A stretch of DNA of 64,000 nucleotides from Eucommia ulmoides (lineage: Eukaryota; Streptophyta; Magnoliopsida; Garryales; Eucommiaceae), in contig CM028328.1 of NCBI GenBank assembly GCA_016647705.1, positions 8,469,614-8,533,613 on the forward strand, read 5' to 3'. The translations under genes and the position numbers were made by a program. Of the stretch, positions 9,690 through 20,010 are shown in pieces. Within the stretch, counting starts at the first letter, position 1; each line of letters starts with the position of its first letter. The notes under the pieces are model-generated. The model searched no databases. It saw only the letters and a list, made by a program, of their open reading frames with translations, and had not been told where the DNA came from.

Positions 9690-11565
9690 ATCAGTAGGAA
9701 GTTGGGCATAAATTTGACAAAGGATGTAGGCTTGTACTTGGGGGGTTCCCCTAATTCATGGTAGAAACTCTAAGAGTCGTTATAATTACATTAAGAAGAA
9801 AATTAAAAAAGAGACTGACCAATTGGAAATCGAATATGTTGTCTATTGTGGGACAGGCTGTAATTATAAAAGCAATCATATCTACTATCCTTTCGACACT
9901 ATGCAAGTGACCCCCCTCCCCCAAAAAAATTGTGATGAACTTGATAAAATTAATAGGAAATTTCTATGGGGGGGACATTGAAGGGCAAAAAAATTCCATC
10001 TCCTAAAATGGGAGAAGGTTTGCAAACCTAAGGAATAAGGAGGATTAGGGATTAGAGAAGCTTAGAAAAGTAATAGGGCCTTTTTGGCCAAAGTTTCTTG
10101 GAATATTGCGGTCGTTAATAATAGCCTCTAGAATACAATCATATGTGGCAAGTATAAAAATGATAGGCACCCCAAATCATGGTTACCTAAGCCTCATAAC
10201 TCCTACTTGAGGAAATGTGTTCTTAAGACGAAGGATATCATTAAAAAAAAAACATCAAATGGAAAGTAGATGATGGAATAAATATCAATCCATGGAGTGA
10301 GTGGTGGTGGGGTAAGGGCCCTATTGGTATTGATATGCTTCAGATTAACTTTGGCCTTAAAGATTCTGATATCAATAATGATTGAGACGATTAGTTCCTT
10401 ATTCTAGTCCTCCACCTCATTAATGACACACAAAAAGAGCAAATTATGGGAAGCAAGCTCATTTATCCCAATTTGGTCGATAAACCCTATTGGGGTTTGG
10501 ATAACTCTAGAAAATTCATTATCAAATCTGCCTATGGAATAATTAACCCTAAGGACGAAAGTAATATCAATATTTCTTATTGGGATTTGATATGTAAGCT
10601 AAAACTCCCCAAAAAAAACTCCTATATTTCTTTAGGTTGATTATGCATGGTAAAATTGTCATCCATTGGAAATGCTAATGTCTCTAGTATCTCTCAAAGA
10701 TGCCACTCGACCACAGAAGTTATAGACCATGCTCTTCGTATGTGCCCAACGTCAGTAAGATATGGGTATTCTTTGCTGCATTTTTCAATAATCTGTAGGA
10801 TTTCAACTTGGACCTATCGCGATGGATCAATAAACACACCAATTGGATTATCTCTAACCCCTCTTGTTGTTTTCTCTTTGCTTTTATCATTTGGGAGATA
10901 TGGAGGGATAGAAATAGAGAGATTATTGAGCGCGTGAAGTCAGACACCATCACTATCCTCTCCCAAATAACTTGGTTTAAAAGCAAGATGTTTTCATCTT
11001 TCTATTCTTGATATTCCCTAAATGATAAATCAATCTCTTGATTATCTAATTGGAATTTTCCTTGTGTAGGCTTCTATAAACTCAACACTAATGTGAGCGC
11101 TTTGGGAAGCCTAGGAAAAAGAGAAATTGGTGGAATTGTTAGAGCAACCTTGGAACTTGGATAGTTAGTTACTACGGACAAAGTCGACAGTGCATAGGGC
11201 TGGAAGCGGAGCTATGAAGCATACACATAGGGATTCACATTGTTTAAGAAAGAGACCTACCAAGACTAATCGTGGAGACAGACTCGAAGGAAGTAGCCTC
11301 CCTCATCCCTGAAAACTGTCTAGAAATGCATAGGTTCAAACTTTGGGTTGAAGACTGCAAGAGATTTTTGAACAACAATGGATACATTCTCCAATTTGCA
11401 CCGAGAGAAGAAAACATATGTGTGGTTTACCTTGCTAATAAATGAGTGAATGGCGATACTGATTTATAGATTATGGAATCCATATTGGAGCAGATGACGA
11501 AGATAATTCTTGCGGAGATGGACGCAAGCGTCTTTGATCGATGTCTGTAATTGTTTTTATTAAAT
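9690..11565 (+). pseudogene. LINE remnant, thumb to RNase H (plus strand)
   Basis: Plus-strand translation in changing frames recovers LGVPLIHG (near 9745), a NRKFLWGG-like motif (near 9955), FLAKVSWN (near 10,090), LWNTIICGKYK and a zf-RVT-like region. An RNase H-like domain follows near 11,070-11,450 (FKLWVEDCKRFL, then APREENICVVYLAN). Many stops and frameshifts show an old copy. It overlaps the thumb and zf-RVT part of the minus-strand LINE remnant, so the two are probably separate insertions. A solo LTR interrupts its right end at 11,571. Confidence 0.75.
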
Positions 11566-11959
11566 AATTTTGTCGATCTCTAGGTTTTGATGAACAATTA
11601 AGTGTTAATGTTTTTGGTAGAACTAATGTGTTTATTGAGTATTTCAGAAAAGAGTTCTATATTATTGATTATCTTGAAGACATCATGAAAGAAAAGTTAA
11701 TGGTGCAAAGATGGACGCATTAAAGAAATGAAGAGCTATGAAAACCTTGAAGAAATTAAGTGAAAATAACTCTATACTTTTATACTCTTAATGCAACCCG
11801 AATTAAGATTACACACGACACTATTAAATGAGTTTTCTTATGTGTGTTTTGATATTGACATGATAGAAGTTAAGATCCTAATTTTTGATTTGGTATGTAC
11901 TCCTTATATGAAATTTAAAATGAAAATTGACCTAATTGAAAATAAGGATTAAAGTATAA

Positions 11960-12310
11960 AAAGTTGAATTTTAGGGTCAATTCAGTCAACCGAGAAAAAC
12001 AATCAGTTAACTGAATCAAACAATGTGTTTGGAGCAGAATTGGTGAAGGAAAGGACCACTCAGCTTTAATCGGTAACCGATTGGATTTGAGGCTTTGGCA
12101 GGAAACGACTTTGAAGCAATCAGTCAACCAATTGGGAGGAAATTGGTTAACTATTTGGGTTGAATTTTGGTAGGGGAAAGTCTCTACAATGATCGATCAA
12201 CCGAACGAAGGGTATCGATCAACCGACTGGGGTTTATGGCTTGGCTTGGTTTCAATGCTGTATCAATCGGTCAATCGACCACCAGGGATCAGTCAACTGA
12301 CTGTTTCGGT
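11960..12310. repeat. Cluster of imperfect palindromes around GTCAACCGAC
   Basis: About nine short imperfect palindromes occur in 350 bp of the solo LTR: CAGTCAACCGAG, ATCAGTTAACTGAAT, AATCGGTAACCGATT, GATCAACCGAACG, ATCAACCGACTG, CAGTCAACTGACTG and others. Spacing is irregular, so it is not a simple tandem array. Confidence 0.75.
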
Positions 12311-12381
12311 TGAGATTTCGAGGAACTTGGTCTTTTGGTAAAAAATTAGTCACTTTTAATGATTCCAAGGGAGAAATTGGA

Positions 12382-12404
12382 GGGGGGGGGGGGGGGGGGG
12401 GGGG
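12382..12404 (+). repeat. Poly(G) run of 23
   Basis: Uninterrupted run of 23 G inside the SIRE-like solo LTR, followed by A and six more G. Homopolymers of this length are often sequencing or assembly artefacts in exact length. Confidence 0.85.
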
Positions 12405-13877
12405 AGGGGGGATCTAATCTTATTAAAGATATGGTACATATATTTATATATCCCAATTAATTTGGTTCATATAATTTAAGATTCTTTAAATTTAAATAGT
12501 TAAATACTTGTTAATTGAGAAATATTTCACGGACTTATTTGAGAGTTTTAAAAGTTATTTTTAAGTGAATTACCACGTAATTGAAAGATATTATTATATG
12601 GGGGTCTAAGAGTACCTTTTAACGGCTTATCTTTTGAAAAGTTGCCGTTAGAGGACTTGTTATTATTCTATATATATAGACATGCGAGATTGAGATTAAT
12701 TACATTAAGAACATCAACTTTGAGCTATTCTAAGAATGATATTTATACTGAGATTTTTGTGAGGGATTATATATTAGTTCTTGATTTAAAGCGCTGCTGA
12801 TTTGACATCACTGACTTGTGCTATATTGCAATTCTGTTTTCAATCTTTCATGTTTTCTTGGTGAGATATTTTCAAACTATTGTTCTCTATTTTGATTTCA
12901 TATTATTATTATTATTTGTTTGGTTGTAAGATCATTAGAAAATCATTTTCAAACTTAAAAGCTTAAAAATCTTTTTAAAACGATTTTGTGTGCTTATCTG
13001 ATTACATGTTTTAATTTGTATTACCCATATTATTTGTTAATCAAATATTAATTTGTCTCACATTGTATCTATTACGTAGTAAATGTCGTGACATTAATTG
13101 GGTATATCTGCATTGAGGTGGTAGAAACTCCTTGTGGAAAAAATTAGTATTTTTCTATATTTGTGAGTTTGAGAGGATTAGACATGGCTAAGCTAGTGTC
13201 TAGTCATGGTAGTTAGGTTTCGATATTTTTTTTGTGAAAAATATTAGGGTTTGATTTTTGTCTCAAGTAAAAAGGTTAAATTATTATTTTTCCTTGAAAA
13301 GAACTATGTCTTGATTCTCCTTGCAATTAAATTGATTTGAGTGAATTGTAAATGTTTTATCCTTACCTAAGAAAATAATACTTGTGAAGGTGGTGATGTT
13401 TAATCTTTAGTCTGTTAAAAGGATTAAGTTTTGATTCTTCCTGTAATAGAATTAGGTTAGTTTTTAGTCTAGTAAAAAGATAAGATTCTTCCTTAACCTG
13501 GGAATAAGATATTTGTAAAGGTTGATTCTGAGTCTGGTAAAAAAATAGTCGTAAGGGTTCCTACCTGGTAAAGGAATCAGGGGTTTAGAGATTGCGAATC
13601 TCTGTGGAGCTCGGGGGATCGGATTAGGCAATGCTAGCTTACTGAACCAGGATATATCTTGGTGTGCTGAATTCTTTTTTTTTTTTTTTTTTAATTATTA
13701 TATTGTGTTTGATTGTGTACCTAGTTATAAACACTTATCCGTTGCGTAATGAAAATAATGATTGATTTAGGAAAAAAATATTATTTGATAATTAAGAGTT
13801 GAAAGATTTATTTGTTTAAATTTTTATAACTATCCAATTCACCCCCCTCTTGGGTAGCTCATTATGCCAACAAATTT

Positions 13878-15210
13878 CACATGTGTCAGCAATATACTTT
13901 GTTATCTTTGAAATACTGTTTAAAGATAGTTGGTGAGAGATACTAATAATAATATCAAATTACTAAAAATTCTCAAACTAAATAACTATTTTAGTTTTAG
14001 TCTCATTTATTAGAGTTCATGGAAAAACTAATTTTCCAAATAGAATTGTGTTGCCAACTACCGGCCCACCATCGCGGGCCACCAGACTCCGGCCGTCGGA
14101 TTTGGCCACTGCCAATCATCGATTGCCGGATCTCGGGTCACCGCTCGCCTAAACTTTATTTAGTTACATTTCACTGATTTTTAATAATAACTTTTTAATA
14201 TACTTTTTAGTTACGTTTAACTAAAATTTTATATTGAAATATAATTAAAAATAAACTTAAACAATGTAACTTAAAATGCAATAACAAATAATTACATATA
14301 ACGAAAATATATATTGAAAAATTAAGTAGATATAACCGAAAAAATTTCCGCTGGCCAATAGCTGGACTTAGGGATCATAGATTTGAGGTCCAACGGTGAG
14401 CAACGACAGGCAGGAATAGAGGGTGGTGCTGGCGACCGATGATGTAAACTTTAATTGACATAAGAAAATATTAATTATGGAATTAAAACACACATCAAAA
14501 TATAATTATGAAATTTATACTAAATTTAAAACTGCAAAAATAAAAAGTAAATTAAACTTTCTACTTCTAATTGAGATTATTGACCTATTTTTTTTTTTTT
14601 TAAAAATAATAAAAATTATCGAGTCACTTTTCTCTCTTTAAATTGAACTTCAAGGTGTTTATCATCCACGCGAAAAGACGAAACAAGCGAAGAATTATAA
14701 CAAGGGAAAATCAGTGAAAAATTACTCTTTTTACGTGGTGAAAAGTCATTTTGTATTATTAGATTTTGATTTAATCCTTTTAATTATATTCCACTTATGT
14801 TTTAATCCTGCATTGCAAGAATTGTATGGATATTGCAGGAATTATAGGAATATTACAGGGATTGTAGAGAACTTTTTAGTGAGTACATTCGATTTCTATA
14901 GTGAATTATATATATATAAAAAATATTTTATGACGTTAGTAAAAAAATATCAAATTTTTTAGTTACATATCAGAGAGATATGTAACTAAAAAATTACATA
15001 TTATTAAAATAAGTAACTGAAAAATATTAAATTTTTTATTTACGTATCAGAGATATATAACTAAAAAGATGTAACAAACAAGAAAAAATAAATAAAAATT
15101 AGTTAACTGTAACTAATATAGTAATATTACATAGAAAGTAGTTATATGTAACTATCGCATAGTTATCATGTGAGTAAAATTTCTGCCTTTTTAAAACAGA
15201 TGAGAGTAAA
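13878..15210. other. Intergenic, no gene seen
   Basis: Mostly AT-rich, with a short GC-rich island at 14,050-14,150 and several TAGTTACAT/ATGTAACTA words. I found no coding region. Two hairpins lie near 14,953 and 15,027. Confidence 0.5.
14953..14995. repeat. Perfect 19-bp stem hairpin
   Basis: AATTTTTTAGTTACATATC (14,953-14,971) is perfectly inverted at 14,977-14,995 around the loop AGAGA. A degenerate copy (TTTTTATTTACGTATC, AGA, then GATATATAACTAAAAA) lies near 15,027-15,068. It may be the remains of a small MITE. Confidence 0.7.
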
Positions 15211-15882
15211 TCATAAGTTTTTACCAAGATTTTTGACCCACCGATCCCCAATCAAAAAGTAGAGTACTAAGGATAGCCATTGTCGGTAAGAATTTGCAGT
15301 ACCAACAAGCATGAATATAGAGAATAGATACGCGAGCGCCGTGAAGGCCACCGACAGGCACATCATCACCACCAGTATCCACACCGAGTACTTGTTCTTC
15401 ATCCGGACACCGCTCACCATCAGCAGCACGATGCTCATCGACGCTATCAGCGATAAGATGTTGAACAGGAGGAAGATCGTGAACGTCGCCGGATCTTGGT
15501 TTGCCTGAATTGCTCCTCCGGCGACATGCCCATCCGCAGTGTTTTGCCAATCGCCGCCAGGGGGACTGATTACGGCTTGGAAAGCCATGGTTGCCGTCAG
15601 AGTCTCTGCCACCGTTAGATTGCCGTGGGCCTCCGATACCCACTCATTCTCCCTGGTATCGTACGCCTTCCAGATCTTCGATAGAGTTTGTCTTGCTTTG
15701 CCCCACCAATGGAGACAAAAGCTTGACGGCGGCACCTCTTTGGCTTCTCTCTCTGGATTATCTTCTCCAATGGTGAGGTAAAGAGGAGCTGGTCGTTCCG
15801 ATGCAGTAATCGTCGTTTTCAGATCAATATTTCTTCGAACTCCTGATTCCATTAACATCACCCGGATTTCTAGGGTTTCCAA
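15211..15882 (-). CDS. PGG-domain membrane protein, no ankyrin repeats
   Basis: A single-exon frame of 223 codons on the minus strand. Residues about 88-110 contain TVAETLTATMAFQAVISPPGG, the start of the PGG domain with its Pro-Gly-Gly motif. Hydrophobic segments follow at about 132-157, 166-194 and 201-212, giving the usual four-helix membrane unit. The N-terminal 85 residues are polar and without ankyrin repeats, whereas most PGG proteins (ITN1/ACD6 type) have several. Ankyrin-less PGG proteins of about 200 residues are common in plants, so this need not be truncated. The product is presumably an integral membrane protein of unknown biochemical role. The start at 15,882 is the first Met of the frame; Met10 (15,855) and Met11 (15,852) are possible too. 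A plant-mobile-domain pseudogene faces away on the other side. Confidence 0.8.
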   Translation of the reverse strand: METLEIRVMLMESGVRRNIDLKTTITASERPAPLYLTIGEDNPEREAKEVPPSSFCLHWWGKARQTLSKIWKAYDTRENEWVSEAHGNLTVAETLTATMAFQAVISPPGGDWQNTADGHVAGGAIQANQDPATFTIFLLFNILSLIASMSIVLLMVSGVRMKNKYSVWILVVMMCLSVAFTALAYLFSIFMLVGTANSYRQWLSLVLYFLIGDRWVKNLGKNL

Positions 15883-16189
15883 TACATCCAGAGCCGTTAA
15901 ACCGTTCCGTTGATGGCGTTTGCGTTTGCTCTGAATCGAGAGCTGTGTAAGGGATGTCGTAAGGAGACCAAAAAAATTTCGGGACCCTTATTTTTATTAC
16001 AGTGTTGGGCATGGGAATGACTCCTGAGACTATGACACGTCTCTCTCTCTACTACTGGCAATTGGATGAGTGACCTACAGATAGGGGACCTGAGGTTCCC
16101 AGGCGTCCCTTGGGGTCTCGGTACATTATTATATAATAAATGTTTACGCAATTCAAATATTTTATTTCATGTAATAATAATTCATTTTT
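15883..16189. other. Spacer between divergent PGG gene and PMD pseudogene
   Basis: About 300 bp that would contain the PGG gene's 5' UTR and promoter, read to the left. There is a CTCTCTCTCT run near 16,040. I could not assign a TATA box. Confidence 0.4.
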
Positions 16190-17461
16190 ATGGCTGCATA
16201 CAGTTGGAAAGTATCTTTCAATTTAGATAGTGAGCCGATGCATGTATTGATTGTGTATCGTGATCAATTAGATCGTCTACAGAATTACGAGGTCAGTTAT
16301 AGATTTACGTAAGATGTTACTGATATTTTATTTATGATTATATTTATTATTTAATTAATTTATTTGTATGTTGTTTGCAAGGTGATTTGGATGCCGTAAC
16401 CAACTGACCTTTTGGAGTAATTACCACAATATTGTCGGAATGGCCAAGAAATTTGGATGATGTCTGTGCCCCTAATATGCTACGAAATCATAAAGTACCA
16501 TTACCCTCATCGTACGCTATGACAGTTTGGATTTTGTCAAGGAATTCCATGGCTGAGCGACACATATAAGGATATGCATTTCAATAGCCGGAGGGAAAAA
16601 TTTGGTACAAACTGGTCGATAGTGCACGAGGCACATATACGGGCATGGGATAGCCGGCGACCACCAGATTTAAGTAACCTTCACGCTGGTACAAATGTCT
16701 TTGATAATTACATGCCCTGGTATTGGGGAGTCACAAGGCGGTTCATAGTGAACCCATCTTACCGACTGAACTTCGGCTATCATGCAGTAGGAGGTCGTCC
16801 GACGATAGATGTATAATTTAATTAGAACATATATTTATTATTTTGTGTAATGTTCATTTACTTAGGTGCAATCAACTTTATGTTGTAGGAACCAGATATT
16901 TCAGACCTGATGCAAATGAGTGAGCTTGCAATTCAAACAAGACAACCAAGAGATTTTGAACGGGTTACACACTTATCGCACAATATTTGTTCCCGTGCCT
17001 ATCGTTGGCAGTTGCCACACCAGACGCCGAGTGATGTTGGTTCGGGACAGGAATGTGTAGGAGATCCGCTGTTGGAGGACGACTCCAGTGCCGGACCATC
17101 TACCTACGGGATGGATAATTTATTTTTAGATTATGTCATCGAACTGGGTGTCAGTTGCTGATTGTCAGTGGGTAACACATTTGTCACCCCGATGATGGAT
17201 GCTCCATCATCGAGCTTAGTATCTGTTCCTAGTGTGACACATGGTGTACCCAGAAGAATTCAAAGACGCGTGTCGCCGGTCCCATGGGAGCGAAATGATG
17301 AACATTTGTTGCCCATCGTGGAGGAACCAACATATCCATCTACCATGGACTTGAGACACATTACTCAAGTTGATCATCTTCAGACAGATGACACCGAGGA
17401 ACTTCCACTTCCTTTACGGCGACAACAGAGAAATATCAAACGTAGAGGGTGTGGTACATAG
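16190..17461 (+). pseudogene. Plant mobile domain (MAIN-like) protein pseudogene
   Basis: Three exons fit with GT-AG introns and consistent phase: 16,190-16,291 (starting MAAYSWKVSF), 16,382-16,810 and 16,889-17,461. The second exon reads VIWMP, LPQYCRNGQEIWMMSVPLIC, YEIIKYHYPHR, QFGFCQGIP, then HIRAWDSRR and NYMPWYWGVTRRFI. This is the signature of the plant mobile domain shared by MAIN-like proteins and Mutator-like transposons. Stops interrupt it at 16,397-16,399 (TAA), 16,418-16,420 (TAA), 16,520-16,522 (TGA) and near 17,159. Each could come from one C-to-T change in CAA or CGA. Splice sites and frame are otherwise preserved, so decay is recent or mostly by deamination. No host transposon ends were found. 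Confidence 0.75.
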
Positions 17462-17639
17462 AAACCCAATAACGACATGTATTAATTTGTAGAAATGTAT
17501 TATATATTCACATGTAATTTTATTTTCATTTCAATTAGTGTAATTTTTTTTTTTAAAAACGCATATGTTATTTTCGTTTTTCTTGGAATCATTTCACACT
17601 AATCACAAAATGGTTCTTCTAAGCCAAATATGAATGAGC

Positions 17640-18095
17640 AAAACGGTGGGAAAACGACGAAAAAAAGCAAAACACTCTTGAAAAAAAAGATAAAAAATGC
17701 TCTTGAAAAAAGAAAATATGTATGGGTTGGCAATTGACGCTGCTCTTGAAAAAAAAAAAAAAAACGCTATGCAGAACACAAGCGTTTTTACTCTTTTTTT
17801 TTTTTAATGAAAAACGTAGAAGTCTTTTGCATTTTTTTAAAAACGCAGAACGCTTCTGCGTTTTTAACTTTTCAAATTTTTTATTTTTATTTTTTTATTT
17901 TTTTTTGAAAACCGTATAAGCTTTCTGCGTTTTTCACACTTTCTAATTTTTTTTTTCTCTTTTGAAAAACGCAAAAGGGAAATGCGTTTTTAAGAAACGC
18001 AGATCCTTTTTGCGTTTTCACCTCGCGTTTCCTTTCCTTAAATACGCATTTGCGAAATGCGTTTTTACAAAAATGCAAATCGCAATTGCGTTTTA
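17640..18095. repeat. Array of short hairpins with AAACGCA/TGCGTTT arms
   Basis: Seven or eight units of 25-35 bp, each an AAACGC-type arm, a 4-14 nt variable middle and a GCGTTT-type arm. Examples are AAAAACGCAGAACG followed by CTTCTGCGTTTTT (near 17,841-17,866), GAAAAACGCAAAAGG with AAATGCGTTTTT (near 17,963), AAACGCAGATCC with TTTTTGCGTTTTC (near 17,995) and ATACGCATTTGCG with AAATGCGTTTTT (near 18,041). The arms are conserved and the middles are not. No ORF here is credible; the Lys/Phe-rich frames simply read the repeat. Confidence 0.75.
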
Positions 18096-18210
18096 CTCCA
18101 GTCCTGTAAATAAGTTTCAACCCCATTGTTTTCAGAAATTAAGTTTTTAAATTATATTTTTTATGTTAAGAACTCTTTTCTTAACTTACATCTTATCTTA
18201 TCTTTACATA

Positions 18211-18966
18211 TGTTGGTGTCTAAAATTCGCGAGCAACCCGCAGTATGATTCGAAAAGGCTATTTACGTGCGAGATTGGTGATGGCGTGGGGGACTGGAGA
18301 ATCTCGAGTTTTTGATGTCCTGAAGGTGACCACAATCGGACATGAAATCCTCGACCCAGCCTGAGATCCTGTTCAGACTTCAGGATGAATGCTTCTCTGT
18401 ACTCTGTTCCAATCTCTGAACCGAGCTCCACTTTTGCGCTCAGAGCACCTGCACAAAGACTCACCGGTGTTGTGCTCGGTGAAGTCCCTCTGACGTGAGA
18501 GTAAGTATCCGGGGAAGAAGGGCGAAAAGTGCTCTAGTATCAGTAGAGAAGATGTATCGTTAGGCATTGGATGCCATGAGGTATTTATAGGCGTTGGGCT
18601 CGATTAGCGCTGCAAAATTAGGGAGCTAAACTTGGGTTAATTAACCTAATTTGCTGGATAGCCAATAAGCAAGTAGATTAGTGCTTTGATCATTTGAGTT
18701 GGGTTTTTGGGCTCACTTGCAGAGGCTCATGGGCCAGAGCCTCAAGACGGCCTGGAGAGGCCCCGAGTACGGAGACGAAGATGGGAGAGTGCTCAAGTTC
18801 GTTAGTTCGGCTCAGACTCCTTTAGCTCGGCAAGGCGATTTTCAGCTCAGACCGAGGGTCTTCAAGGAGAACATGGGAGGGAGTCCCGGCTCCCATCTCA
18901 GCCATTTTTCTATACTTGTCGCAATATCCTTTCACGTGTCGTATGTGACGAAATTCTCGCACATCA
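18211..18966 (-). mobile_element. Solo LTR, 756 bp
   Basis: It starts TGTTGGTGTC and ends CTCGCACATCA on the plus strand, flanked by an exact ACATA duplication (18,206-18,210 and 18,967-18,971). A CTATAAATAC box on the minus strand at 18,581-18,590 gives the sense direction. No primer site or polyprotein lies beside it. The frames inside are not credible genes. The superfamily cannot be told from the LTR alone. Confidence 0.8.
18581..18590 (-). promoter_or_regulatory. TATA box of the 756-bp LTR
   Basis: CTATAAATAC on the minus strand, followed downstream by GC-richer leader-like sequence, as in plant LTR promoters. Confidence 0.5.
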
Positions 18967-18971
18967 ACATA

Positions 18972-19575
18972 TATAAAAGAAATAATTTGTCGCGATTTCT
19001 TAATTCTGTTTTGGATTTTGTTCTGTGTCAATTTCCTAATTCTCCTTCAATTCTTGTCCTATTTGGTATTAACAGGGTCAATATGAAAGGTGATTTCGTA
19101 GTATTGAGGTTCATTCTGTCCTTTGTCTATTGCCTGACACCTGTTTTTCCACTCACCATTTTGTCTTGCTATTTCAGTCTGTCACTGTTGGTTGCTCCTC
19201 CTGCTTTTCTTTGCAATTCTAGGTACTTTCAAGTATGGTTCCCCACCTCTATATTTCATACGTGCTTGCAAATTATCAGTTTTCTACTGCGTAAATCTTC
19301 CTGCCTCTGCCGCCTAATTTTAGACTTGCTTGCTCAAACGACTCACCAAATCCACCACTCATTGGGACCACGCATCGTCACTTAATCCCTCGGCGGCGAA
19401 AAGGTATACTTTCAGTTCGATTCTCTTTTCCTCCCTCTACCTTTATCTGCCACTTTATTTTTTATTTCTGAATTTGTTCACGTATTTTATTCCCTCTTAA
19501 ATCACTTTTCTTTTCTGCGTTCTTAATTTGTAGTTCTTGAGGAAACATGCAATCCTGATAAATTTTTTGTTGCAG
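18972..19575 (+). other. Possible 5' region of a decayed gene
   Basis: T-rich, intron-like or UTR-like sequence. GGCGGCGAAAAG followed by GTATAC near 19,401 resembles an exon end, and the next plausible acceptor is at 19,575. I recognise no coding domain in this stretch. Confidence 0.25.
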
Positions 19576-20010
19576 GTCGCGGTTTCGATGTCACAGGAGT
19601 TGCTCATGTAGTTAATCTCAATCTTTCTGAGGTATATTTTAATGCTTTTTTTTTTTTTTTTTTTGTTGTTGTTTGGGTAGTCATTTAAAACCCACGTTGA
19701 TTATTGGGATCATCGACATGTGTTAGAATCAAAAAAAATTATTTTCATTTTTTATTTAGTAATCTTTTTACAATGTTGGTTTTTCATACAAAGTTCACTC
19801 AGATGCAAGTAAATTGAAGCAAATTGGTTGTGGACTCTTCTTGTAACTTTTTTTCTTTCTTTTTATTTTATTTTTTTTATTTATTTTTTAATTGCAGACA
19901 ATGCAATCGGATTGGAAATGGGTTGTGCGGGATCAACAAGCCGAGCTACTTCATTTCCACCGACTCATGTTTTGTAGCCTACCATTGGATAATACAATTG
20001 TCGCCTGACT
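19576..20010 (+). pseudogene. DEAD-box helicase-like remnant
   Basis: Between a good acceptor (TTGTTGCAG at 19,575) and a donor at 19,632, the frame reads GRGFDVTGVAHVVNLNLSE. It resembles motif V and the following strand of DEAD-box RNA helicases (ARGxDxxxVxxVINxDLP). After a T-rich intron, the sequence from 19,898 reads LEMGCAGSTSRATSF in one frame, reminiscent of motif VI (HRIGRTGR, then GRATSF) but with the key arginines lost. The two pieces are in different phases. This looks like a decayed fragment and not a working gene. The identification is by memory of motifs only. Short splice-bounded pieces at 20,402-20,442 and 20,532-20,570 (TPEAHAAAWESLK) may or may not belong to it. Confidence 0.35.

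Larger units (their letters stand above)
11571..13872 (+). mobile_element. Solo LTR of a SIRE-like Ty1/copia element (2302 bp)
   Basis: It begins TGTCGATCTC and ends GCTCATTATGCCAACA. AATTT is duplicated exactly on both sides (11,566-11,570 and 13,873-13,877). It matches, by eye, both LTRs of the SIRE-like element at 29.6-42.3 kb, including the shared start GTTTTGATGAACAATTAA and the end CACCCCCCTCTTGGGTAGCTC. No internal domain is present, so it is a solo LTR left by recombination. A TATA-like CTATATATATAG lies near 12,669. It also contains a G-run and a cluster of GTCAACCGAC-like palindromes. Confidence 0.88.

Noticed and set aside
8200-11565. Single LINE inverted by twin priming
   Set aside because: Both halves contain the thumb and zf-RVT region, so they overlap in content; two insertions are more likely.
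17887-18126. Lys/Phe/Cys-rich frame
   Set aside because: Produced by the AAACGCA hairpin array; residues repeat with the DNA unit.
18699-19385. 228-codon plus-strand frame
   Set aside because: It starts inside the 756-bp solo LTR, crosses its end and target duplication, and has no recognisable domain.
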